A stretch of DNA of 64,000 nt from Thalassotalea sp. HSM 43 (GTDB taxonomy: Bacteria; Pseudomonadota; Gammaproteobacteria; Enterobacterales; Alteromonadaceae), in assembly GCF_004752005.1 (NCBI RefSeq), contig NZ_CP038493.1, forward strand, positions 1,388,302 to 1,452,301, written 5' to 3'. The translations under genes were made by a program, and so were the position numbers. The notes below the pieces were generated by a model that did not search any database, was not told the DNA's origin, and was given only the letters and a program-made list of their open reading frames with translations. Every line of letters starts with the position of its first letter. Position 1 is the first letter of the stretch. Of this stretch, positions 11,239 through 22,838 are shown one piece after another.

Positions 11239-12339
11239 CTATTCTTCTACTGGGCTAACAGCTTGACCAACTTTGGCTTTTAAAATACCGGATACGATAA
11301 CCTTTTCGCCATCCTGTAAGCCATCTTTAACGACCCAGTTCATGCCGTAACGATTGCCCATATCAACCACGCGCTTTTCAACGACATTATCTTCACCGAC
11401 AACATAAACGAAACGACCTAACTGATCTTCCATAACCGCTTTTTGAGGTACATAATGCACCGTCGATTGCTTACCTGCCGTTGCCACGATAGTGACGTTT
11501 TGACCACCTAAGATCAGACCGTCAGGGTTTGGGAAAACAACACGATAAGTCACCGTACCGTCTTTTACTTCACGACCTTTAAAGTTAATCACACCGGTAT
11601 GTTCGTACATAGTGCCGTCAGCTAGTTCAAGCTCTAAGGTATCAGGAACGCGTTGTTTATCTCTCAGCAATTCAGAAACATGTTCGAAATGCTCTTTTTC
11701 ACCAATTTGGCTATACACTTCAATTTCACCGGTACCGACGATATCGACCACGGGACCTTGTGCAGGACCAACTAAGTCGCCAACGCTGTAGGTCATGATG
11801 CCTGTATTACCGGCAATCGGCGCAAGCACTTTAGCTTTTTTGAGTGCAAGTTCTGCAGAAACTAATGACGCATTGGCACTCGCCAAAGCGGCCGCGGCTA
11901 CTTCACGATTGACCTTAACTTGTTCAGCATCAATTTTACTCATGGCATTAGAGTCTTGTAATGACTTAGACATGTCATACTTGACTTGCGCTAACGCTAG
12001 ATTGGCCTCAGCCTGCTTCATAAGTGCTTTTTGGCGAAGTACTTCGGCTTCAAAAGGTGAAGCATCAATTTCAAACAGTAGTTGGTCACGCTCAACATGC
12101 TGACCTTCTTTCACGTGCACCTTTGTAATCACACCAGACACTTCAGCAACCACACTGACTTTTTCCAAAGTTGCTGTTTTACCGGCGTAACGCTCGGTAA
12201 AGGTTAAATTTTCTGGTTTGATCACTTGCACGCCAACTTCTGGGGCGGGTGCAGCTTGAGTAGCAGCTTGTTGTTGCTCACCGCAACCAGCCATTACAAA
12301 TGCTATCAATGTTGAAAAACCTAATACTTTTAAACGCAT
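11239..12339 (-). CDS. RND efflux periplasmic adaptor lipoprotein (membrane fusion protein)
   Basis: This is the adaptor that links the inner-membrane pump to an outer-membrane channel. The 366-residue protein has a lipoprotein signal ending in the lipobox VMAGC at about residues 15-19. A biotinyl-lipoyl-like segment (VVAEVSGVITKVHVKEGQHV), an alpha-helical hairpin (about 95-170) and a beta-barrel domain follow, as in AcrA/MexA. The gene starts the operon and has an AGGAG ribosome site. It is co-transcribed with the downstream permease. No regulator gene is adjacent. Confidence 0.92.
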   Translation of the reverse strand: MRLKVLGFSTLIAFVMAGCGEQQQAATQAAPAPEVGVQVIKPENLTFTERYAGKTATLEKVSVVAEVSGVITKVHVKEGQHVERDQLLFEIDASPFEAEVLRQKALMKQAEANLALAQVKYDMSKSLQDSNAMSKIDAEQVKVNREVAAAALASANASLVSAELALKKAKVLAPIAGNTGIMTYSVGDLVGPAQGPVVDIVGTGEIEVYSQIGEKEHFEHVSELLRDKQRVPDTLELELADGTMYEHTGVINFKGREVKDGTVTYRVVFPNPDGLILGGQNVTIVATAGKQSTVHYVPQKAVMEDQLGRFVYVVGEDNVVEKRVVDMGNRYGMNWVVKDGLQDGEKVIVSGILKAKVGQAVSPVEE

Positions 12340-12580
12340 TACTTTCTCCTGCGAACTCTACGTCATTTTTTAACTCGAGTAATATAACAATCACAGGGCA
12401 AGTAAAATGTTCAAATCGGTTATGCGATGTAACCCTAGGATTGTTTTAATCCTTATAACCAAAATGAATTAAAAATACGGAATTCAATATAAGAAATAAA
12501 ATAACGTCTTAGAATTAAAGACAGAGAAAGACTTTATGTTTGAGTTTATGCTGAATAATAGAAATGATTTTTTAGCTTAA
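12340..12580. other. AT-rich intergenic region upstream of the RND operon
   Basis: These 241 bases lie between the fadH terminator and the adaptor gene and must contain the pump promoter. AT-rich stretches such as TATATT on the minus strand are present near 12375-12395, but I could not assign a convincing -35/-10 pair or an operator palindrome. Confidence 0.4.
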
Positions 12581-12610
12581 AATGCAAGGAGTTAGGCAAC
12601 TCCTCGCATT
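12581..12610 (-). terminator. terminator hairpin after fadH
   Basis: An imperfect 13-position stem AATGC-AGGAGTT / AACTCCT-GCATT flanks the loop AGGC, with one mismatch. It lies 20 bases beyond the fadH stop codon. The following T-run on the minus strand is short and interrupted. Confidence 0.65.
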
Positions 12611-12629
12611 GAACAACGGCGTCTGAGGA

Positions 12630-14714
<2,085 letters not shown>

Positions 14715-14777
14715 CTATTAATCCAGATAATTGCTGAAATGTAAACATCTGTTTGAATTTTTCTGATGAGGTATTGG

Positions 14778-16127
14778 TTAATAGACCATGTTTGCTACCA
14801 AGACGATGACCGGCAAAGTAACAATGGTGCGCAACAAGAATACAAAAAACAGGTCGATAATATTGACCGGTATTTTTGTACCAAGCAACATCGCACCAAC
14901 TTCTGAAAGGTAGATCAATTGGGTAATCGACAAGGCGGCAACAACAAATCGGGTCATTTCATTTTCAACCGATGCAATTAAGATCGCCGGCAAAAACATA
15001 TCGGCAAAACCAATCACCACACTTTTTGATGCGGCTGCGGCTTCAGGTACACCTAGCAGCTCTAAATAAGGTACAAATGGCATACCAAGCCAATCAAAAA
15101 TAGGCGTATATTCAGCACAGACTAAAGCAATCGTGCCAACCCCCATAACCACAGGGATCACCACTAAAATCATTTCAGCGGCATTCTTTAATCCATCGGT
15201 AAGCACATCAGATAGCTTGGTAACTTGTGCTGAACGGTTCATGGCCAGCTTTAAGCCATGACTAAACACATTTTCATTGTCAGGTATTTTGCCAGCATCA
15301 GGATCGGGCAAAGTGCCATCGATAAAGGTGTTTTTCTTTAAGCTTAGCGGTGGTAAGCGTGGCACTATAATCGCAGCGACAAAGCCTGCCAAACATACCG
15401 CGCTGTAAAATGGCACAAACATATGAATCAAGCCAACTTCGGCGATGACAATCAAACTGAAAGTAATGGATACCGCAGAGAAGGTTGTGCCGACAACAGC
15501 AGCTTCGCGTTGGGTATAAACTTTTTGTTCATATTGCTTACTGGTTAGCAACACGCCCACGGTGCCGTCGCCAAGCCAGGACGTAGTACAATCGATCGCA
15601 GCTCTGCCAGGCAATTTAAATAACGGCCGCATGATTTTACTGAACAAGGTGCCGATTAATTCCAACAAACCAAAGTTAAGTAATAACGGCAAAAACATAC
15701 CGGCAAAAATAAACACCGAGAATAAAATTGGCATTAAATCGTGGAGCAATAAGCCACCGGTGTTTTTATCCCATATTTGCGCAGGACCGATCTTAAAATA
15801 GACCATAACGGCGAACGCAGCGCCAAGGCAGCGAACGATCAGCCACACAGGGCTAATCACAAAAAGACCGCCGAGAAACGATTTTGCATTGACTTTTTGT
15901 GCTGAAAAAACCGAGAAGACAATACTCATAAAAGCGCTAATTATGGTGACTAAACAGACCAGCTCTATCACAGCGGAGGCGATAACACCTTGAAACCATT
16001 TTGCAAGTACCGCAACCGGAATACTGGTTTGCTCGTTGTACTCAATGGGAAACATAAATAACAAAACCCCAAGCAAAGAAGGCAGTATAAAAACCAGTAA
16101 ATTACGGCTATTAATAGGATTTTGCAT
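14778..16127 (-). CDS. YjiH family nucleoside-recognition (GATE) domain membrane protein
   Basis: The 449-residue protein is an integral membrane protein with about ten hydrophobic helices. It has the features of the YjiH family, which carries a nucleoside-recognition GATE domain. The segment around residues 190-235 (TSWLGDGTVGVLLTSKQYEQKVYTQREAAVVGT) is typical of that domain. The family is presumed to be a transporter, but its substrate is unknown. The gene stands alone between fadH and the divergent trmA. It could be co-transcribed with fadH, because the gap is only about 100 bases. Confidence 0.8.
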   Translation of the reverse strand: MQNPINSRNLLVFILPSLLGVLLFMFPIEYNEQTSIPVAVLAKWFQGVIASAVIELVCLVTIISAFMSIVFSVFSAQKVNAKSFLGGLFVISPVWLIVRCLGAAFAVMVYFKIGPAQIWDKNTGGLLLHDLMPILFSVFIFAGMFLPLLLNFGLLELIGTLFSKIMRPLFKLPGRAAIDCTTSWLGDGTVGVLLTSKQYEQKVYTQREAAVVGTTFSAVSITFSLIVIAEVGLIHMFVPFYSAVCLAGFVAAIIVPRLPPLSLKKNTFIDGTLPDPDAGKIPDNENVFSHGLKLAMNRSAQVTKLSDVLTDGLKNAAEMILVVIPVVMGVGTIALVCAEYTPIFDWLGMPFVPYLELLGVPEAAAASKSVVIGFADMFLPAILIASVENEMTRFVVAALSITQLIYLSEVGAMLLGTKIPVNIIDLFFVFLLRTIVTLPVIVLVANMVY

Positions 16128-16211
16128 GGGTGCGCTATATATCGAATAGTGTTTAAAAAATATGGCACAAAATCGAAAATTCGCACGTTTTCTATTTGTT
16201 TCTTAAAATTA

Positions 16212-16241
16212 CTGTCAAAAGCCAGTACAAGTCGCTACAAT
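16212..16241 (+). promoter_or_regulatory. possible sigma70 promoter of trmA
   Basis: A good -10 box TACAAT (16236-16241) lies 33 bases before the trmA start codon. The -35 candidate CTGTCA (16212-16217) matches the consensus at only four positions, with an 18-base spacer. Confidence 0.45.
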
Positions 16242-16273
16242 CCGCGGCAAATTTGAAAAGACGTTGATAATTC

Positions 16274-17368
16274 ATGCTAAGTCATATTCATCCAGACAAT
16301 TACCAATCACAACTTGCTGAAAAAACCTCGGCAATGCAAACGCTGTTTAATGGCTTTTCAGTACCTGACGCTGAAGTATTCCAATCAGAACCGTTGCATT
16401 ACCGTTTGCGCGCAGAGTTTCGCGTTTGGCATCAGGATGAAGATCTGTACTACATCATGTTTAATCAACAAACTCGTGAAAAATTCCGCGTTGATCAATT
16501 TCCTGTCGCGTCAAAACTGATAAATGCGGCTATGCAAGAGTTGATGGACTATGTACGCGATAAGCCGTCATTGCGCCATCGATTATTTCAAGTTGATTTT
16601 CTTTCGACCTTAAGCGGTGAATTGTTGGTCAGTCTTTTGTATCACCGTCAATTGGACGATGAGTGGCTTGAAAACAGCAAGCTGTTAAAACAACAGTTAA
16701 GCAAGTTAGGGCCGGTAAACATTATAGGTCGCGCTCGAAAGCAAAAAATCCTCGTTGATAAGGACTACGTTACCGAAGTTCTCACCGTAAAAGGTAAGCA
16801 ACTAAGTTATCAGCAAGTTGAAAACAGCTTTACTCAACCAAACGGTAAAGTTAATGAAAAAATGTTGGAATGGGCCATCGATGCCAGCGATACCCCAGAG
16901 GCAGATTTAGTTGAACTGTATTGTGGTAATGGTAATTTCTCTGTGGCTTTAGCGCCTTACTATAAAAAAGTTCTCGCCACCGAAATATCAAAAAGCTCGG
17001 TTAATTCGGCACAACTCAACATCGCTGCCAACAACATCGAAAACTTAGATATTATTCGTATGTCTGCTGAAGAGTTCAGTGAAGCGATGAACGGTGAACG
17101 TCAATTCAGACGCCTTGAAGGCTTTGACTTAACACAGTACAACTATGACACTGTGCTCGTCGATCCACCAAGAGCCGGCATGGACAAAGACTCATGTGAA
17201 CTGGCAGCGAGATTTAACAAAATCATCTACATCTCATGTAACCCGGAAACATTACATGATAATTTGCAGATATTGACGAAAACGCACAACATTGAAAAGT
17301 TTGCGCTATTTGATCAGTTTCCATATACCCACCACATAGAGTGCGGCATAGTGTTGGTAAGAAAATAA
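16274..17368 (+). CDS. trmA: tRNA (uracil-54-C5)-methyltransferase TrmA
   Basis: TrmA uses S-adenosylmethionine to make ribothymidine at position 54 of tRNA. The 364-residue length matches E. coli (366). The SAM-binding segment [16 protein letters not shown] lies near residues 214-229. The VDPPRAG motif and the catalytic-cysteine motif ISCNPETL (about residues 320-327) are both present. No N-terminal TRAM domain is seen, which separates it from RlmC/RlmD. It is monocistronic and ends at a strong shared terminator. Confidence 0.96.
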   Translation: MLSHIHPDNYQSQLAEKTSAMQTLFNGFSVPDAEVFQSEPLHYRLRAEFRVWHQDEDLYYIMFNQQTREKFRVDQFPVASKLINAAMQELMDYVRDKPSLRHRLFQVDFLSTLSGELLVSLLYHRQLDDEWLENSKLLKQQLSKLGPVNIIGRARKQKILVDKDYVTEVLTVKGKQLSYQQVENSFTQPNGKVNEKMLEWAIDASDTPEADLVELYCGNGNFSVALAPYYKKVLATEISKSSVNSAQLNIAANNIENLDIIRMSAEEFSEAMNGERQFRRLEGFDLTQYNYDTVLVDPPRAGMDKDSCELAARFNKIIYISCNPETLHDNLQILTKTHNIEKFALFDQFPYTHHIECGIVLVRK

Positions 17369-17407
17369 ACGCATCAAACGTTGATTGCAATTGATGATTT
17401 GAATTGA

Positions 17408-17434
17408 AAAACGGGGCTCATTGAGCCCCGTTTT
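17408..17434. terminator. bidirectional terminator between trmA and fabR
   Basis: A perfect 12-bp stem, AAAACGGGGCTC / GAGCCCCGTTTT with a 3-base loop, has A and T tracts at its ends. It serves the convergent genes trmA (+) and fabR (-). Confidence 0.92.
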
Positions 17435-17436
17435 GT

Positions 17437-18075
17437 TTATGATTCTGTGGAGACCTGCTCTCTTAGATCTTTACGCTGGGCTAAGTCCATCGCCCCGCGA
17501 GCAATAAACCGCAGCTGCTTTATCATTCGCTCAGCCAACTCTTCACGCTCTTCATCGTCGGCATCAAGTGCTTCAGCACCGGTACTAAAGACGATGGTTA
17601 CCGCAGCATTAGCTTGTAAGTAACTTGTTTCAGCGTCCAATTTATTGGCTTTTTGCAGGTAGTCGCATAATTCCATGGTGAAATAGCGTATTTCACGATT
17701 CACCGCCGCACGAAACTCAGGTGATGTGCCAGAGCGCTCTCGCAGCAATAAACGGAACTCATTACCATTTGATTCGATAAACTCCATAAAGGTCTTTACC
17801 GATATCTGTATCACTGAACCACCCTTTTCAATGCGTTGACGAGCTTGACGCATTAATTGGCGCAAGGTCAAACCCGCTTCATCAACCAAGGTCAGCCCCA
17901 ATTCATCCATATCGGTGAAATGACGATAAAAAGAAGTCGCAGCCAAGCCGGCTTCTTTAGCAACTTCTCGTAAACTTAAACTGGAAAAACTGCGCTCAGC
18001 ACTTAACTGATTCAGGGCCGCTTCAATGAGCAAGCGTCGAGTCTTTTCCTTTTGTTGTGCTCTGATCCCAGACAT
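17437..18075 (-). CDS. fabR: HTH-type transcriptional repressor FabR (TetR family)
   Basis: FabR represses unsaturated fatty-acid synthesis genes in response to the acyl pool. The 212-residue protein closely matches E. coli FabR in the DNA-binding half: [30 protein letters not shown] and [19 protein letters not shown]. The match continues through [15 protein letters not shown] and [15 protein letters not shown]. The helix-turn-helix spans about residues 30-55. The gene is divergent from an acyl desaturase, and a FabR-type palindrome lies between them. I infer that the desaturase is a direct target and that fabR may autoregulate. Confidence 0.95.
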   Translation of the reverse strand: MSGIRAQQKEKTRRLLIEAALNQLSAERSFSSLSLREVAKEAGLAATSFYRHFTDMDELGLTLVDEAGLTLRQLMRQARQRIEKGGSVIQISVKTFMEFIESNGNEFRLLLRERSGTSPEFRAAVNREIRYFTMELCDYLQKANKLDAETSYLQANAAVTIVFSTGAEALDADDEEREELAERMIKQLRFIARGAMDLAQRKDLREQVSTES

Positions 18076-18134
18076 AAAATTCTTATAAATAATCGATAAC
18101 GCGACTATGTTAGCATAAAAATTTGTAATTATAC

Positions 18135-18162
18135 TTGACCAAATTCAGCCACCATTTAAAAT
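18135..18162 (+). promoter_or_regulatory. sigma70 promoter of the desaturase gene
   Basis: A -35 box TTGACC (18135-18140) and a -10 box TAAAAT (18157-18162) are spaced by 16 bases. The FabR-type operator begins at the next base, so a bound repressor would block open-complex formation. Confidence 0.7.
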
Positions 18163-18180
18163 AGCGTACACTTGTACACT
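18163..18180. promoter_or_regulatory. FabR-type operator
   Basis: The sequence AGCGTACACTTGTACACT is a near-perfect palindrome: the two 8-base half-sites (AGCGTACA and AGTGTACA when read outward) differ at one position. AGCGTACA is, from memory, the half-site described for FabR at fabA/fabB in enterobacteria. It sits at the expected transcription start of the desaturase gene, in the fabR-desaturase divergent region. Confidence 0.8.
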
Positions 18181-18209
18181 GAAATCTTAAAAGACAATAA
18201 AGTATCGTA

Positions 18210-19328
18210 ATGAATAAGCCTCGTTTGCTTTGGCTCAATATAGCCATTTTCCTCATCACATTTTTAATTGCCGCTATTTGGGTGCCTTATCGTGCTTTCA
18301 CCCACGGCTTTGACATGTTCGAAATTATTTCCGCGCTGTTATGTTTTATCTATTGCGGAATGTCGATAACTGCCGGTTACCATCGCCTATGGTCGCATCG
18401 AACGTATAAAGCCCACGCTGTTGTGCGCTTTTTTTATGCCATAGGTGGCGCTTTTGCTTTACAAAACAGTATATTGCATTGGAGTTCAGATCATCGTGTA
18501 CATCACAAACACGTCGATAATAACGATGTTGACCCATACTCAGCCAAGCGCGGTTTTTGGTTTTCACACATTGGTTGGATGATCAGAGATTACAAGCCAA
18601 CAACATACGATAATTACGATAACGCTCGTGATCTACAAAAAGAAAAAATCGTTATCTGGCAACACAAATATTATGTTCCGCTAGCCATAGCGACGAACTT
18701 CGGTATTCCGATTGCACTTGGTTTAATCAATGGCGATGTTGTCTCTGCGCTGTTATTGGCTGGCGTATTACGCTTGGTATTAAGCCACCACACCACATTT
18801 TTTATTAATTCGTTAGCGCATATTTGGGGTAAGCAAACCTATACCGATAAAAATACTGCCCGAGACAACGGGGTGCTGGCCTTTTTTACCTTTGGTGAGG
18901 GATACCATAATTTTCATCATATCTTTGAAAATGATTACCGCAACGGTATTCGCTGGTTCCAATTTGATCCAACTAAATGGCTAATCAAATCGTTAAATAT
19001 GCTTGGTCTAGCCGACAAGCTTCGTAAGACGCCAGCAGATAAAATTGCCAAAGCCAAAGTTGCAATGCAGTTGAAGTTGAGTAAGCAAAAGCTGCTACAA
19101 CAATCAAATGCCGAAGAATTAGTACAAAAACTGCAAACCGAGTATGACTTACTGGTTGAGCAAATCGCTTTGTATTACGAAGCAAAAATGAAACTGCTTA
19201 ATCACAAGCGCGACCAATTAACACAAGATGTAGAAAAGTCAGCGTTAATGCGCAGTTATCAAGATATGAAATTAGAATTGATTGCTCGCAAACGACAATG
19301 GAACTTGTTGCGAGCTCAATATGCTTAG
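18210..19328 (+). CDS. fatty acid (acyl-CoA type) delta-9 desaturase
   Basis: This is a membrane di-iron desaturase that would insert a double bond into acyl chains. The 372-residue protein has the three histidine boxes of the family: HRLWSH (about residue 59), HRVHH (about 96) and HNFHH (about 235). It has hydrophobic helices near residues 5-25, 35-55, 70-85 and 155-200. About 90 residues after the catalytic domain form a charged, probably coiled-coil tail. The control region has a FabR-type operator, so it is likely an oxygen-dependent partner of the anaerobic FabA/FabB pathway. Its last bases overlap the start of the next gene. Confidence 0.92.
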   Translation: MNKPRLLWLNIAIFLITFLIAAIWVPYRAFTHGFDMFEIISALLCFIYCGMSITAGYHRLWSHRTYKAHAVVRFFYAIGGAFALQNSILHWSSDHRVHHKHVDNNDVDPYSAKRGFWFSHIGWMIRDYKPTTYDNYDNARDLQKEKIVIWQHKYYVPLAIATNFGIPIALGLINGDVVSALLLAGVLRLVLSHHTTFFINSLAHIWGKQTYTDKNTARDNGVLAFFTFGEGYHNFHHIFENDYRNGIRWFQFDPTKWLIKSLNMLGLADKLRKTPADKIAKAKVAMQLKLSKQKLLQQSNAEELVQKLQTEYDLLVEQIALYYEAKMKLLNHKRDQLTQDVEKSALMRSYQDMKLELIARKRQWNLLRAQYA

Positions 19329-19851
19329 TCGCGCTGCGTTTATCGCACTGCTCACGTTTGTTATTGGTATAAGCGTCGCTTATGCCAATAACTTGGCTCA
19401 GCAAGAGCAGAGTGATGAGTTTCACATCTATCTGGTGCGTCACGCTGAAAAAAACGCAGACAAAGATGACCCTAACCTAACAGAATGCGGCCAAAAGCGG
19501 GCTCAACATATTGCCCAATTGCTAAATGAGCAAGCTATTCGTAACATCTTTTCGACCCCTTATAATCGCACTCAGCAAACTGCCGCGCCTTTAGCTGCAG
19601 AGCTAGAACTTGATGTTACTGTCTATTCACCATTAGAACTTGAGTTGTTTGCCGACAAGCTATTAACGATTAAAGGCAATACCTTAGTCGTTGGTCATAG
19701 CAACACCACACCGGTATTGGCAGGTCTTTTGGTCGATGACGATCTACAGCCATTTGCGGAAACGATTTACGATCGCTTATATAAAGTGGACGTAAAAAAA
19801 GGAAAAGCCTCATTACAAATACTGCAACAAGGCTTTTCCTGTGATCAGTAG
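19321..19851 (+). CDS. exported histidine phosphatase family protein (SixA/phosphoglycerate-mutase fold)
   Basis: The 176-residue protein begins with a signal peptide (MLSRAAFIALLTFVIGISVAYA) and is probably periplasmic. It has the catalytic LVRHAEK motif near residue 40 and a second histidine in VVGHSNTTP near residue 128. It is short, like SixA-type phosphatases. I chose ATG 19321 because the signal peptide starts there and the ATG overlaps the desaturase stop (ATGCTTAG), implying coupling. A longer in-frame start at 19282 would bury the signal peptide. Its substrate is not predictable; the link to the desaturase is positional. Confidence 0.85.
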   Translation: MLSRAAFIALLTFVIGISVAYANNLAQQEQSDEFHIYLVRHAEKNADKDDPNLTECGQKRAQHIAQLLNEQAIRNIFSTPYNRTQQTAAPLAAELELDVTVYSPLELELFADKLLTIKGNTLVVGHSNTTPVLAGLLVDDDLQPFAETIYDRLYKVDVKKGKASLQILQQGFSCDQ

Positions 19852-19858
19852 CAAATAA

Positions 19859-20332
19859 TTAATACAGACTTTTATCGACCGGTTTAGTGCCAGGTTCTAA
19901 TAGTTCTGCCTTATAAACCTTAAACGGTTCACCCCATTGCTGCGTGGTCATCACATCTTTCATGACATGACCGTAAATTTTAACTTTCGCACCATCTTGC
20001 TGCATCGATTTGTCTAAACCGAAGGGTAGAAAACGTTCGCCATTTTCACCATGAAAGCCGTAAAACCCACCTTCAAAACTGTAATACGTTAATGTGCCAG
20101 TAAACCAAGTAGCGTTAATGTCGCCCTTACTCAATTCATCCACGGGTGGTGTTTGGTTTGGCATAACAACGTCCTGTTTAGGTTTTCTTAATGGTGCTTT
20201 CTTGGTTGCCTGCTGCTCAACACTTGCTTGAGCTTGTGCGGTTTCTTGCTCGGAGCCGGCACAAGCGACAAGTGTGGTTACACTCAAGCCCGTTACTAGC
20301 GCGCTAAAAAGCGCCTTATTTAATATCGTCAT
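19859..20332 (-). CDS. small predicted lipoprotein of unknown function
   Basis: The 157-residue product has a type II signal with a lipobox ending LVAC near residues 21-24, followed by GSEQETAQAQ. A low-complexity Gln/Ala/Lys/Pro-rich linker follows (about 30-65). The C-terminal globular part contains WFTGTLTYYSFEGGFYGFHG and ends KPVDKSLY. The part from residue 70 on looks like a small OB-like beta domain, but I do not recognise the family. It converges on the histidine phosphatase, with only 7 bases between their stop codons. Confidence 0.65.
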   Translation of the reverse strand: MTILNKALFSALVTGLSVTTLVACAGSEQETAQAQASVEQQATKKAPLRKPKQDVVMPNQTPPVDELSKGDINATWFTGTLTYYSFEGGFYGFHGENGERFLPFGLDKSMQQDGAKVKIYGHVMKDVMTTQQWGEPFKVYKAELLEPGTKPVDKSLY

Positions 20333-20441
20333 AAAGCCATCACTGTTTTATCGTTTATTATCTCTGATCTTCAGAGCCTTATTAACGCTAATAGTTCCTG
20401 AATTTGCCCCACTTGTAAAGCCAAGTAGGGCCAGATTTAGG

Positions 20442-21257
20442 TTATTCTGACTTATGCACATGCACATCCATTTGCGGATATGGAATATTAAGACCTTCTT
20501 GATTGAACACTTTGTAAATTTGCTCATTCATTGCGAAATACACATCCCAATAATCCGCAGCATCTACCCATGCCCGCACCGCAAAATTAACTGAACTGTC
20601 GGCCAATTCTGAAACGGCAATAAATACCTCGGGATCTTTTAAAATGCGCTCGTCGGCATCACATAATTTGCGCATAACTTGTTTTGCCTGATCAACGTCA
20701 TCACCATAACCGATACCAAACGTCCAATCGACACGGCGTGTTTCTTCAGTTGAGTAATTGATCATCGACCCCGTCGCCAACGGACCATTTGGAATAATAA
20801 TGGTTTTATTATCTGGCGTTTTCATGATGGTATTAAAAATCTGAATTTCAGATACTTTACCTATATAGCCTTGGGCATCAATGACATCACCTATTTCGTA
20901 TGGCTTAAATATTAAAATCATCACCCCACCTGCAAAGTTTTGCAGGGTACCCGATAACGCCATACCAATGGCTAAACCAGCGGCACCTAATATGGCGATA
21001 AACGAGGTCATTTCAATACCAAGCATGCTCAATACGGTAATAACCAGCAGTACTTTTAACAAGGCTTGACACAAGCCTCTAATAAACGGCTTCAGCGATT
21101 GATCAACATCGCCCTTCTCTAGCGCTTTATTGAGCGCCAACATGATGCCCTTTATCACCCAAGAACCGACAATCCATACCAAAATGGCACCAACCAGTTT
21201 TGGTCCGTAAAGTATGATCATCTCGATTATATCGGCGGTAATTTTATCGTAATCCAT
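20442..21257 (-). CDS. mscS: MscS-type small-conductance mechanosensitive channel
   Basis: The channel releases solutes during hypo-osmotic shock. The 271-residue protein has three predicted membrane helices (about residues 15-40, 60-80 and 85-110). The pore helix is glycine/alanine-rich: GAAGLAIGMALSGTLQNFAGG, as in E. coli MscS. The MscS beta domain follows (FKPYEIGDVIDAQGYIGKV and IPNGPL). The length is close to E. coli MscS (286 aa). It is monocistronic. Paralogues are common in this group, so the symbol is by similarity. Confidence 0.9.
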   Translation of the reverse strand: MDYDKITADIIEMIILYGPKLVGAILVWIVGSWVIKGIMLALNKALEKGDVDQSLKPFIRGLCQALLKVLLVITVLSMLGIEMTSFIAILGAAGLAIGMALSGTLQNFAGGVMILIFKPYEIGDVIDAQGYIGKVSEIQIFNTIMKTPDNKTIIIPNGPLATGSMINYSTEETRRVDWTFGIGYGDDVDQAKQVMRKLCDADERILKDPEVFIAVSELADSSVNFAVRAWVDAADYWDVYFAMNEQIYKVFNQEGLNIPYPQMDVHVHKSE

Positions 21258-21456
21258 CGTTTTCCCCTATATTTTGCTTACTTTAAAAATAGCTGATTTT
21301 TTCAATTAGGGGAATTACTTAGGACATTGTTGAAAGATTTTACGGCTAATGTATGAACAGGCGCGATAGAACAGGTTGGCTAATCGTTAAAATTAGCTAT
21401 GGCTATGAGCAGACACTGCAATTTGTCGCCGTTAACAAACCACTTAGCGACAAACA

Positions 21457-21481
21457 GAACGCTTCATCCATGAAGCCGTTC
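21457..21481 (-). terminator. possible terminator after the serine hydrolase gene
   Basis: An inverted repeat GAAC-GCTTCAT / ATGAAGC-GTTC, with one bulged base, lies just beyond the stop codon at 21497. The T-rich tract that follows on the minus strand is weak. Confidence 0.5.
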
Positions 21482-21496
21482 ATATTGTTTCAGTAA

Positions 21497-22732
21497 TTAA
21501 TTAACAAAGGCAGGTAGCACTCGGTCTGCGGTTATTTGCATCGTTTTGTCATCTCTTTCGTGGGCAGTAAACACAACAAGCAAATCAAGCTCTTCAATCA
21601 TAATGATATATTGACCACCGCCACCTTGAGCAGATTGAGTGGCGTACTTTTTATTGCCAACGTTCATATCTGCTTGCCAAAAGTAATAACCGTAACCTGC
21701 ATTTGAGACATTACCTGAAACAAAGAACATGTCATCAGGATAAACAATGCTGCTGGTCGCCTTTTTAATAAATGACTCCGGCACCAGTTGCTCGCCCTGC
21801 CATTTACCTTTGTTCATGATCAGAGTGCCCCACTTGACCATGTTTCGCGACGTCATACTTGAACCATATGGCCCCATCGGCAAGCCACTTACATCGTCAC
21901 GCCAGTTGTAATTACTGATGCCCATCTTAGCAAGAAGCTCATTTTTGATAAAATCCTTAGCTGTGCCGGGAACCACGGCATCAAGTACTTGCATAACCAG
22001 TCTAGGATCGGCGCTTTGATAGTGAAATGATTGTGACTCTGAAGTAATACTTGGACCATGTTCAAGGTAAGTTTGTACCTGGCCTTGGCCTTTTATCTGC
22101 TGTGGATTTTTATCGTATTCGGCTAACTCCTCGCGGCTAATGCGCAGACCGGATTGCATGCTCATTGCGGTATGTAAGGTGATTTTTTCGGCCCCTTCAA
22201 CAACACGTGACAGATCTAAGTCTTTGAGAAAGCTAACCAATGGTTTATCTAAATCGGCCATTGTTAAATAGCCCAATTGGATTGCTCGACCAATTGCTAA
22301 ACTTACATAGGATTTGGTCGATGAGGCTTGCATATGAGGCAAATCAACACGCCCACGTAAATAATATGACTCAAAGACTAAATCCCCTTTATGGCTGATT
22401 AGTAGGCTGTCGATAAGCCCATGTTTGCTATTAGCAATCTCCTTTGCCAACGCAACAATCATGTCTTTATTACCGTTATTGACATCCAACTCACCGACAC
22501 CTAACTCCCCCACGGGAATGGCATCTTTTCTGGGGCTAGGAGTTGTATCAATATAGGCATTTTCAAGATAAGGCATATCCCAGAATGAAAGCTTGGCATC
22601 GGCCTCTGACACCATTGGCGCAATAGAGCCTGCTGTATCCGTATTTTCATTGCTTTTTGCGAAAACGGCGCTGCTCATACCGCTAATAAGGGCAATCGCC
22701 AATAATCGCTGAATTTGTTTGTTAATAATCAT
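21497..22732 (-). CDS. exported serine hydrolase, beta-lactamase/transpeptidase-like fold
   Basis: The 411-residue protein has a signal peptide (about 1-25, ending VFA). The class C beta-lactamase-type motif ASSTKSYVSLAIG (about residue 138) carries the nucleophile in SxxK. Near residue 245 HYQSADPRL replaces the YxN motif with YQS, as in some esterases and 6-aminohexanoate-dimer hydrolases. A glycine-rich QGGGGQYIIM near residue 365 probably supplies the third motif. The substrate is unknown; it may be an esterase, amidase or peptidase rather than a beta-lactamase. It appears monocistronic, about 100 bases past the propeller gene on the same strand. Confidence 0.8.
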   Translation of the reverse strand: MIINKQIQRLLAIALISGMSSAVFAKSNENTDTAGSIAPMVSEADAKLSFWDMPYLENAYIDTTPSPRKDAIPVGELGVGELDVNNGNKDMIVALAKEIANSKHGLIDSLLISHKGDLVFESYYLRGRVDLPHMQASSTKSYVSLAIGRAIQLGYLTMADLDKPLVSFLKDLDLSRVVEGAEKITLHTAMSMQSGLRISREELAEYDKNPQQIKGQGQVQTYLEHGPSITSESQSFHYQSADPRLVMQVLDAVVPGTAKDFIKNELLAKMGISNYNWRDDVSGLPMGPYGSSMTSRNMVKWGTLIMNKGKWQGEQLVPESFIKKATSSIVYPDDMFFVSGNVSNAGYGYYFWQADMNVGNKKYATQSAQGGGGQYIIMIEELDLLVVFTAHERDDKTMQITADRVLPAFVN

Positions 22733-22838
22733 TTAATAATCCTTGTTGAAACATGGTTTAAACGTCTTCTGCTTTGTTCTGTATCGACGTTTTGTATAAT
22801 CATTTATTACCGATTTTAATCTTGTATATTGCTCGGTT

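Noticed and set aside
21497-22732. Calling the serine hydrolase a beta-lactamase resistance gene
   Set aside because: The YxN motif is replaced by YQS and the third motif is atypical, so esterase or amidase activity is as likely and resistance is not supported.
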